A DNA stretch of 64,000 bases from Cedecea colo (GTDB lineage Bacteria; Pseudomonadota; Gammaproteobacteria; Enterobacterales; Enterobacteriaceae). Numbering within the stretch: position 1 is the first letter of the stretch; each line of letters begins with the position of its first letter. Below, piece after piece: positions 17,058-23,664 of this stretch. The position numbers and the translations under genes were made by a program. Under the pieces are notes generated by a model that saw nothing but the letters and a program-made list of their open reading frames with translations, ran no database searches and was not told the DNA's origin. Location: NCBI RefSeq assembly GCF_011808225.1, contig NZ_SOYS01000001.1:510517-574516 (forward strand). Reading direction: 5' to 3'.

Positions 17058-17206
17058 GGTGTATTACCGTCTTCACTATTAACCTGCGAGTAATTATCGG
17101 TAAACGGCAAACGCAAACTACCAGAATAAACTCAAAAAGAACGTCTTCACACTTTCTTCACTATTGTTCGATAATTAATCCTGGCCAGCTTTCCGCGGGT
17201 AAAAAT

Positions 17207-17242
17207 AAAGACCGCTGCAATAAAAATAACGCAGCGGTCTTT
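17207..17242 (-). terminator. Strong terminator of the RcnB-like gene
   Basis: A perfect 12-bp stem AAAGACCGCTGC / GCAGCGGTCTTT with a 12-nt loop, followed on the minus strand by ATTTTTA. It lies 28 bp after the RcnB-like stop. It also has T-rich sequence on the plus side, so it can act in both directions. Confidence 0.85.
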
Positions 17243-17269
17243 ATTTTCAATTCGGCACTACTGGCGGTA

Positions 17270-17620
17270 TTAGTGTGCGTAAAAAATCTCACCCTTCATT
17301 GCGCGGAGGATTTTGCCTTCGGCGTCGGTAATCAGCACGTAGTTGCCGCCCATGTAGGTCCAGTGGCTTCCTGCTTCGGGCGCCGGGAGATGCCTGATTT
17401 TCCAGGCGTCAATCTGATACTCTTTGGTGCGATAGAGATCGGGCGCAATGTCGCCAATAGCAAAGTGCTTATAATCGGCGTAAAACTCTTTAAGTTCATA
17501 TGAGGTGTTGGCATTGCTTTGCGGGGCGGCAGGCGCGGGTTCACTATAAGCCTGCGCTGAAAAAGCGACGGGCAGTCCCATCAACAGGACTGAGAGCAAC
17601 ACAACTTTCGACTTACGCAT
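17270..17620 (-). CDS. RcnB-family periplasmic protein
   Basis: A 116-residue protein with a signal peptide (residues 1-24, ending SAQAYS). The mature part ends with the RcnB-like repeat, in which a YQIDAWKIRHLPAPEAGSHW segment is followed by YMGGNYVLITDAEGKIL. That corresponds to the pattern in E. coli RcnB (nickel/cobalt homeostasis) and Salmonella CigR. The region between residues 25 and 50 is Pro/Ala-rich and linker-like. It is not RcnB itself, because no rcnA is adjacent. A role in metal or envelope homeostasis is a family-based guess. Confidence 0.7.
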   Translation of the reverse strand: MRKSKVVLLSVLLMGLPVAFSAQAYSEPAPAAPQSNANTSYELKEFYADYKHFAIGDIAPDLYRTKEYQIDAWKIRHLPAPEAGSHWTYMGGNYVLITDAEGKILRAMKGEIFYAH

Positions 17621-17772
17621 AACTTCTCCACTTGTAGATCAATTTTTGTAGTAGCGCACTAAACGTATCATCACCCAAAAGAGTCTGTCGAATGATGTGC
17701 AAACGTAACACGATAAGAATGGCTGCGAATAGCGCTCATCACAAGTTAACTAAAAAACATACTTTGACGGCT

Positions 17773-17807
17773 TGTTTAAGCTGGGTTGAGCCAGAGAAAG
17801 CTATTGT
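17773..17807 (+). promoter_or_regulatory. PhoP-activated promoter of mgrR
   Basis: TGTTTA-AGCTG-GGTTGA (17773-17789) is a PhoP box: two hexamer repeats 11 bp apart. A 12-nt gap then leads to a -10 element TATTGT (17802-17807). The mgtS promoter opposite has the same 12-nt spacing. The predicted start is near 17815. Confidence 0.75.
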
Positions 17808-17814
17808 GGTGGGC

Positions 17815-17920
17815 GGTGGGATTTACGCAAAAATAAACATCATTATCCGCGTGGTTTCACTAATAATAAAAATCTGGCCATGCAGCTTTGAACCGTCATC
17901 CAGAGTGGCGGTTTTTTTTT
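17815..17920 (+). ncRNA. mgrR: MgrR small RNA
   Basis: A transcript of about 100 nt is defined by the PhoP-type promoter upstream and a terminator hairpin at its end: a 7-bp stem ACCGTCA / TGGCGGT (17892-17912) followed by nine T residues (17912-17920). E. coli MgrR is a 98-nt Hfq-binding, PhoPQ-activated sRNA encoded next to mgtS (yneM). It represses eptB and ygdQ and so affects LPS modification and polymyxin sensitivity. The size, the location beside mgtS and the PhoP box agree. The body sequence was not aligned, so the name rests on position and signals. Confidence 0.78.
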
Positions 17921-17942
17921 GCCTGCCGGGCGTAAAGCGCGC

Positions 17943-17980
17943 AAAAAAATGCCCCCCGAGATTTGCATCTGCGAGGGGCA
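17943..17980 (-). terminator. Terminator of mgtS
   Basis: On the minus strand TGCCCC-T-CG...AGAT pairs with ATCT...CG-GGGGCA across a GCAA loop, followed by TTTTTTT (17943-17949). It lies 28 bp after the mgtS stop and 23 bp from the end of mgrR, separating the two convergent units. Confidence 0.85.
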
Positions 17981-18007
17981 CGGTTGGCGGGGGTAGATCA
18001 CCGTTCA

Positions 18008-18103
18008 TCAGTCATCCCATTTGTGGCTTAAGTAAGCAGCAAGAAACCCGGAAAAAACAATAAATCCCAGCACTGCTATAAATACGTTCATATTTCCCAG
18101 CAT
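18008..18103 (-). CDS. mgtS: MgtS, 31-residue inner membrane protein
   Basis: The frame encodes MLGNMNVFIAVLGFIVFSGF followed by LAAYLSHKWDD. This differs from E. coli MgtS (YneM) at only a few positions. MgtS is a single-helix membrane protein made under low magnesium; it binds and protects the Mg importer MgtA and also interacts with PitA. The ribosome site is strong (GAGGAGTG). A PhoP box with a perfect TATAAT lies upstream. It is too short for standard gene calling and is easily missed. Confidence 0.95.
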   Translation of the reverse strand: MLGNMNVFIAVLGFIVFSGFLAAYLSHKWDD

Positions 18104-18177
18104 AATCACTCCTCGTTGTTGCGCATTTCGATAGAAATACCTCTCGTTAATTGAAATTGTCTCATCAGAGTGGAAGC

Positions 18178-18212
18178 ATTATAGCGGGCGCAAGTTAAAC
18201 AAGGCCTAACCG
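18178..18212 (-). promoter_or_regulatory. PhoP-activated promoter of mgtS
   Basis: On the minus strand CGGTTA-GGCCT-TGTTTA (18196-18212) forms a PhoP box, followed after 12 nt by a perfect TATAAT (18178-18183). The predicted start near 18171 gives a leader of about 67 nt. The box begins 10 bp after the end of the upstream regulator gene. Confidence 0.75.
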
Positions 18213-18222
18213 CTGGTAAATA

Positions 18223-19230
18223 TTAGCCTTGTGAGGTAAAAGTTTTGCGGTAAGTTGCAGGCGTGGTGGCAAGCTGTGTCCGGAAATGATGGCGTAAGGT
18301 GGCCGCGCTGCCAAATCCAGCCCGCTGGGCAATCTTCTCGATGGACAGGGAGCTGTTCTCCAGTAAATCCCGGCTTCTGGCTAAGCGGGCGGTTAATAAC
18401 CACCTGGCGGGCGTGGTGCCCGTCGCGGCTTCGAAGCGCCGCAGAAAAGTGCGTGGGCTCATGCCAACAAATTTTGCAAGCGTTACCACGCTGTGCGCTT
18501 TGTCCAGGCTGGCATGAAGATGGTCGAAGAGCGGACTCAACCGATGGCTCTCGTAAGTAACCGGCACGGCCTGTGCAATGAACTGCGCCTGGCCGCCGTC
18601 GCGGTGGGGTGGAACGACCAGCCGACGCGCGACGGTATTGGCCGCGGCGCTGCCGTAATCGCGTCGTACCAGATGTAAACCAAGATCGATTCCCGCCGCG
18701 CTGCCTGCGGAGGTCAGCACGTCGCCGTTATCGATATATAAAACGTCCGGCATAACCTGAATAGCCGGATAGCGCTGCTGGAGTAAAGCGGTATACCGCC
18801 AGTGCGTCGTGGCCTGTCGATTATTGAGCAGTCCGGCGGCTGCCAGCACGAATACTCCTGAGCAGATAGACATAATTCTCGTGCCGCGAAGGTGTGCGGC
18901 GACCAGCGCATTGCATAGCTCAACGGGCACCGGCGAATCCGCACCCCGCCAGCCCGGCACAATGATTGTCCCGGCCTGCGCCAGCAGCTCAAGCCCGCCG
19001 TCTACCGCCAGACGAATCCCGCCTGTTGCCCGCAGCTCGCCCTTATCGATGCCCGCCACGGCGAAACGATACCAGTCGTCGCCCATCTCCGGACGAGCCA
19101 GCCCGAAGATTTCCACGGCAACGCCGAATTCGAAGGTACACAGACCATCATAGGCCAAAGCGACAACTAAGGAATTTTTCAAGCGATTACCTGCGGGATT
19201 GATTGTCATGATCTTCACGCTATCCGTCAT
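18223..19230 (-). CDS. GlxA/FtrA-type transcriptional regulator (DJ-1/PfpI plus AraC)
   Basis: A 335-residue regulator. Residues about 15-185 form a class I glutamine-amidotransferase-like (DJ-1/PfpI) domain with the nucleophile-elbow sequence IMSICSGVFVLAAAG. Residues about 225-330 form an AraC-type double helix-turn-helix (VVTLAKFVGMSPRTFLRRFE and SIEKIAQRAGFGSAATLRHH). The start at 19230 follows AGGTGG at good spacing. Such proteins sense small molecules through the amidase-like domain and often control a neighbouring catabolic or detoxification gene. The divergent rhodanese gene, 64 bp away, is the likely target. Confidence 0.85.
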   Translation of the reverse strand: MTDSVKIMTINPAGNRLKNSLVVALAYDGLCTFEFGVAVEIFGLARPEMGDDWYRFAVAGIDKGELRATGGIRLAVDGGLELLAQAGTIIVPGWRGADSPVPVELCNALVAAHLRGTRIMSICSGVFVLAAAGLLNNRQATTHWRYTALLQQRYPAIQVMPDVLYIDNGDVLTSAGSAAGIDLGLHLVRRDYGSAAANTVARRLVVPPHRDGGQAQFIAQAVPVTYESHRLSPLFDHLHASLDKAHSVVTLAKFVGMSPRTFLRRFEAATGTTPARWLLTARLARSRDLLENSSLSIEKIAQRAGFGSAATLRHHFRTQLATTPATYRKTFTSQG

Positions 19231-19294
19231 TTCTGCCACCTGTCAAGCCAGCGGCACGGCCCTATAGTAGAGCCTTACACAAAGAGGAGAGTCT

Positions 19295-19684
19295 ATGAGC
19301 TACGTATCTGAATACCCGCCTGCCGCACCCGAAATTGCCGCCGCCCATTTTTTGCAACGCCTCAGCCTTGAAACAGACTGCGACGATGTTCACTCCGCGA
19401 TGAAAGAAGGGGATAGGGACTTTGTGCTGTTACATGTGGTGGGCTCACCGGAAGCTTTCGCCCGTCGGCACATTCCTGGCGCTTTGCACCTGCGGCACCG
19501 TGATATAAACGCGGAACGCATGAATGAATGGCCAGCCGATACGCTGTTTGTGGTGTACTGCGCCGGACCGCACTGTAACGGTGCTGATCGGGCAGCGCTG
19601 AAGCTGGCTCGTCTGGGACGTCCGGTTAAAATTATGATCGGCGGAATAACCGGCTGGGCTGACGAGGGTTTTAGCTTCGCCTGA
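19295..19684 (+). CDS. Rhodanese-domain sulfurtransferase
   Basis: A 129-residue single-domain rhodanese. The active-site loop is CNGADR (residues 94-99), with Cys94 as the persulfide-forming residue and Arg99 closing the loop. A second Cys (C89) lies just before it in VVYCAGPHC. The HIPGALHLRHRDIN segment is the conserved CH2A-type element. There is no signal peptide, so it is cytosolic. The ribosome site AAAGAGGAGAG is strong. It is divergently paired with a GlxA-type regulator, suggesting inducible sulfur or cyanide-type detoxification, but the substrate is not known. Confidence 0.85.
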   Translation: MSYVSEYPPAAPEIAAAHFLQRLSLETDCDDVHSAMKEGDRDFVLLHVVGSPEAFARRHIPGALHLRHRDINAERMNEWPADTLFVVYCAGPHCNGADRAALKLARLGRPVKIMIGGITGWADEGFSFA

Positions 19685-19739
19685 TGGTGGGTAAATAAAA
19701 ATACAGGCGGGCGATCGAAGCGTCACCCGCCGTTGTTAA

Positions 19740-22130
19740 CTACTGCGAATCAGGCAGTGCATAAGCAATAATGTAATCGCCACGGTCAGGCGACTGACGC
19801 GCCCCGCCTGCGTTAATCACAATGTATTGCTTACCGGTTTTTGGCGACACGTAGGTCATAGGCCCGGACTGGCTGCCGACCGGCAGGCGAGACTTCCAGA
19901 TCTCTTTGCCATTTGCGGTATCAAAAGCACGCAGATAGAAATCCTGCGTACCCGCGAAGAACAGCAGGCCAGACTGCGTTGAGAGCGACGCGCCCAGGGT
20001 CGGCATACCGATTGGGATTGGCATATGCATACGAATACCTAACGGGCCGGTATCCTGCACGGTGCCAACTGGAACCTGCCAGACAATCTTCCCGGACTTC
20101 AGGTCGACGGCAGACATGGTGCCAAAAGGTGGTTTCTGGCATGGAATGCCCAGCGGCGACAGGAAGCGCTCACGCATCGCGCCGAACGGCGTACCATCCA
20201 TAGGTACAATGCCCATTTCAATACCGCTTGCGTCTTTCGCTACATTTGCGCGCGGCACCATGTAGTTCGCCAGACCCAGGCGCATATCATTAACAAACAT
20301 CAGGCTGTTGTTCGGGTCAACGGAAACGCCGCCCCAGTTCATGCCGCCCAGCGAACCCGGATATTGCAGGGAACGATCCAGTCCCGGCGGCGTGAAGACG
20401 CCTTCGTGACGCATGCCTTTAAATTCGATACGGCACATCAGCAGGTCGATAGGCGTCGCGCCCCACATATCCGATTCTTTAAGCGTCTCGTTGCCGATCA
20501 TCGGCATACCGACAGAATAAGGCTGGGTTTTTGAGTAGCGCTCGCCTGCAATATGGCCCTGCGGCACCGGACGTTCTTCTACTTTCGCCACCGGCTCGCC
20601 GGTTTCGCGATTAAGCATAAAGATCATGCCCTGCTTGGAGGTCTGAACGATAACCGGCGTGGTGCCGCCTTTTCCGTTCGGCAGATCGTAAAGCAGCGGC
20701 TGCGCCGGCAGGTCGAAGTCCCATAAATCGTGATGAGTGGTCTGATAATGCCAGCGCACCTGGCCCGTCGCCGCGTCAACGGCCACGATAGAAGAGTTGT
20801 ATTTATCATCTTCCGGGGTACGCGTGCCGCCGAAGAAGTCAGGCGTGGCGTTACCGGTTGGCAGATAAATCAGGCCCAGCTTCGCATCATAAGACATGGC
20901 TGACCACACGTTCGGCGTACCGCGCGTGTAGGTCTGGCCTTCTGGCGGTACACCGGTCATCGCCGGGTTACCCGGATCCCAGGCCCAGGCCAGTTTGCCG
21001 GTGTGAACGTCATAAGCACGCACCACGCCCGGAGGCTCGCCGGTAGAGAAGTTATCCGCCACGCGGCCGCCGACCACTACCAGATTGCCCGCCACGAGCG
21101 GCGTGGATGTCTGCTGGTAGTAGCCAGGTTTAACTTCGCCCATGCCGACTTTTAGATCCACGGTGCCGTGGTCGCCAAAGTCATCGCACAGCTTGCCGTT
21201 GTCCGCGTTGATTGCCAGCAGGCGCGCATCGGTGGTTGGCAGGAACAGGCGGCGAGGACAGGCCGCTGGCTGAGCCGGGGCGGCAAGCGTAGCCGCTGCT
21301 CGCTGGGTGGTTTCTTCGAAGTAACCTAATCCACGGCAGCGTTGCCAGTTTGGCGCGGTGGCTTTGCTGTCGAAACGCCATTTTTCTTTACCGGAATCCA
21401 CATCCAGCGCCAGCACTTTGCTGTATGGCGTACAGACAAACAGCGTATCGCCAACCTGTAGCGGCGTGTTTTGATCTTCCGCACCAGAGCCGTTGCTCTG
21501 CGGGATATCACCGGTATGCGCAACCCAGGCGACTTTAAGGTCGGAAACGTTGCCTTTATTGATTTGATCAAGTGCTGCAAAACGGTCGCCGTGGGTGGTG
21601 TTGCCCCAATGCTTCCAGTCTTTTTGTGCAACACCTGCGGCGACCGGCTTGACCGGTACATCTTCATTGGCTGCGACCAGCACCTGTGGAACAAACATCC
21701 AGCCAGCGCTAACCAGCATACAAATGGCGAGAAGCGCAGCAATACCGTAAGCCGGCGCTTTTTTTACCGGCGCTGAAGCGTTTACTGCACGTAAAACCGG
21801 CCAGGCGAGAGCCGCCAGGAATGCCAGCACCGCAAAGGTAAACAGGCGTGAAAACAGCGGCCAGAAATCCATGCCCGCATCGCTGATGGCCCAGAAGATG
21901 GTGCAAATAAAGGCGAGGGCGTAAAGCATGAGCCCGGAGGTCTTTTTCCTGAAGATCAAGACGGCGGAAATAAGCATCACGATGCCCATCAGCAGGAAAT
22001 ACCAGCTGCCGCCCAGCGAGACTAAATAAGCCCCGCCGATGCCGATGGCGAGACCAATGAGGGCCATCAATCCGCCGAGTACCCACAGCAGCGCCAGAGC
22101 CAGGCCGCGTGGGGGAGTATGACTTACCAT
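19740..22130 (-). CDS. Membrane-bound PQQ-dependent dehydrogenase (glucose/quinate/shikimate family)
   Basis: A 796-residue quinoprotein, the same length as E. coli Gcd but clearly divergent in sequence. The N-terminus (residues about 8-150) has five membrane helices; the rest is a periplasmic eight-bladed propeller with PQQ-type repeats. The catalytic Asp region HHDLWDFDLPAQP is conserved. The start at 22130 follows CAGGAGAACGTT; the 14-codon extension lacks a ribosome site. The enzyme oxidises aldoses, quinate or shikimate in the periplasm and passes electrons to ubiquinone. No pqq biosynthesis genes are in this window, so activity depends on PQQ made elsewhere or taken up. True gcd normally maps elsewhere, so this may be a second paralogue. 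Confidence 0.85.
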   Translation of the reverse strand: MVSHTPPRGLALALLWVLGGLMALIGLAIGIGGAYLVSLGGSWYFLLMGIVMLISAVLIFRKKTSGLMLYALAFICTIFWAISDAGMDFWPLFSRLFTFAVLAFLAALAWPVLRAVNASAPVKKAPAYGIAALLAICMLVSAGWMFVPQVLVAANEDVPVKPVAAGVAQKDWKHWGNTTHGDRFAALDQINKGNVSDLKVAWVAHTGDIPQSNGSGAEDQNTPLQVGDTLFVCTPYSKVLALDVDSGKEKWRFDSKATAPNWQRCRGLGYFEETTQRAAATLAAPAQPAACPRRLFLPTTDARLLAINADNGKLCDDFGDHGTVDLKVGMGEVKPGYYQQTSTPLVAGNLVVVGGRVADNFSTGEPPGVVRAYDVHTGKLAWAWDPGNPAMTGVPPEGQTYTRGTPNVWSAMSYDAKLGLIYLPTGNATPDFFGGTRTPEDDKYNSSIVAVDAATGQVRWHYQTTHHDLWDFDLPAQPLLYDLPNGKGGTTPVIVQTSKQGMIFMLNRETGEPVAKVEERPVPQGHIAGERYSKTQPYSVGMPMIGNETLKESDMWGATPIDLLMCRIEFKGMRHEGVFTPPGLDRSLQYPGSLGGMNWGGVSVDPNNSLMFVNDMRLGLANYMVPRANVAKDASGIEMGIVPMDGTPFGAMRERFLSPLGIPCQKPPFGTMSAVDLKSGKIVWQVPVGTVQDTGPLGIRMHMPIPIGMPTLGASLSTQSGLLFFAGTQDFYLRAFDTANGKEIWKSRLPVGSQSGPMTYVSPKTGKQYIVINAGGARQSPDRGDYIIAYALPDSQ

Positions 22131-22471
22131 AACGTTCTCCTGTTGGAACATCTTCCTTGTAGTATGTCCCATAAATGTCGTTTCTTAAACTGCAGGTGCC
22201 GGGGCGTCTCTCTGTCGCGAGAAATCGCCTGGCTGTGTACCGGTTGGAGTAAACATGAACGCATCTGGCACGAGATTAACCGGCTTTCAGACGAAAGTGA
22301 AAGCTATAACGAACCAAATGGTGAATGTTGCGGCTATCATAATCTGACGTTATGACATTGCAAAGTTGTTAATGAGAGATTTCGCATTTATTGTACAGAA
22401 GTTGCTGCGCTGGAAACGGTTGGGCAGACGAGCGCTACCCGACCGGGGGAAGTTAATGGTGAGCCTGAATA
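22131..22471. other. Intergenic region upstream of the PQQ dehydrogenase
   Basis: A 341-bp gap between the start of the PQQ dehydrogenase and the end of the EEP-fold gene. On the minus strand TTTAAG-N17-CATACT could be a weak promoter for the dehydrogenase. A 78-codon plus-strand frame has no ribosome site and no family resemblance. I see no other structure. Confidence 0.3.
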
Positions 22472-23374
22472 TTATTGTTCCGTTAACTCAAGATCGGCAA
22501 TTACCGGGAGATGATCGCTTGCGCCAGACCAGGTAAAGCTTGTGTCGTCATGTGGAATGGTCAGCTTATTCACATTCCATTTTTGGCCTTTAAAAGTGAA
22601 TATGTGATCGATGTCGATTGCCGGGTTTATCGCCGGCCATGAACGCAAATCCGTTCCTTCTTTATTTACAAGATTCCAGAAGTAACCGAGTTCCCTGACG
22701 GGTTGTTCATTCCTGGTTGAATTGAAATCGCCCGCAAGAATTTTCACTGAAGAGGCAATATCCTTAAAATCTGATGGCGCGTCACCAATGCTGACGTCAA
22801 GGATATGGCGGGCCTGCGCCAGACGGACAGCGGGATCTTTCTGCCAGTCCAGATGAGTCACCATCACTATCACCGGCGAATCAAAGCCGGGACAGGCAAT
22901 TTGCGCAAGCAGTACGACGCGCTGTTCAGCTTCTCCCGAGGGCAGGTTTATGACCTGAAAATGCTTTACAGGATATCTGGAAAGAAGCCCCAGACCGTAT
23001 TCACCGCCGTCAAAATTCAGCGCCTTTCCAAAGGCATAATGTAATCCGTTAGATTCTGCGATGGTTTTTAGCTGATCGATTTTCTTACTGCGTGTAGTTT
23101 TATTATCAATCTCAGGGAGAGCGATGATATCCGCGTCAATCTTTTTTATCGCCGCGTTTAATGCGGAAAAATCAGCCACATCCCCGGCGACCTCGTTTTT
23201 ACCAATATTGTATGTTGCCACCCGCAGATGGGGCTTTTTTTGTGTATAAATTTTGTTGGGGACGCCGCCTTGCTGTACGGCAAGTATTTCATTTCCTGCT
23301 AGTTTTGTGTCAGCCAGCACGTTTGCAGACAGGCAGCATGTGGTTAACAACGTAAGACAAATCCTTTTTTTCAT
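22472..23374 (-). CDS. Secreted endonuclease/exonuclease/phosphatase-fold protein
   Basis: A 300-residue protein with a Sec signal peptide (residues 1-21, ANVLAD). The mature region has the EEP (DNase I-like) motifs in order: LRVATYNIGKN, IIALPEIDNK (metal-binding Glu), VTHLDWQKDP, LAGDFNSTRN and the terminal SGASDHLPVIADLEL (catalytic SDH). Members are DNases, sphingomyelinases or inositol-phosphate phosphatases. Export to the periplasm or beyond suggests scavenging of nucleic acid or lipid phosphate, or a role against other cells. The gene looks more AT-rich than its neighbours and lacks operon partners, hinting at acquisition. The exact substrate cannot be deduced. Confidence 0.75.
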   Translation of the reverse strand: MKKRICLTLLTTCCLSANVLADTKLAGNEILAVQQGGVPNKIYTQKKPHLRVATYNIGKNEVAGDVADFSALNAAIKKIDADIIALPEIDNKTTRSKKIDQLKTIAESNGLHYAFGKALNFDGGEYGLGLLSRYPVKHFQVINLPSGEAEQRVVLLAQIACPGFDSPVIVMVTHLDWQKDPAVRLAQARHILDVSIGDAPSDFKDIASSVKILAGDFNSTRNEQPVRELGYFWNLVNKEGTDLRSWPAINPAIDIDHIFTFKGQKWNVNKLTIPHDDTSFTWSGASDHLPVIADLELTEQ

Positions 23375-23664
23375 AACATCTTCTCTCTGTTTAATATCGG
23401 CATCTCAGGCAATGTTATCAGATGAGAATAGCGCGCTTTGTGAGGTGTACTGCAAACTTAACTTTCGTTGCGAATTAAGTGGTCGGCGCTAATTTTATGG
23501 ATGCCGCAAATAAAAGCGGATATTTATTCAGCAACGCTGGTAAAAGTTCGCTAAAGCGGTGCCCAATAAAGATTGATTGAGGGTATACAGGGGAGAGCAG
23601 CCGTCTGAATTATAACCCTGCGTTGACGGCTTTTCTGAAGACAGGCAACGCAGGGAAAGCGCCT
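23375..23664. other. Intergenic gap between the EEP-fold gene and ydeP
   Basis: This 290-bp stretch precedes the EEP-fold gene on the minus strand and follows the ydeP stop. No hairpin with a T-tract, no recognisable operator and no coding frame stand out. Confidence 0.3.

Noticed and set aside
22119-22355. 78-codon Cys-rich plus-strand frame upstream of the PQQ dehydrogenase
   Set aside because: No ribosome site, no domain, and it overlaps the start of the dehydrogenase on the opposite strand.
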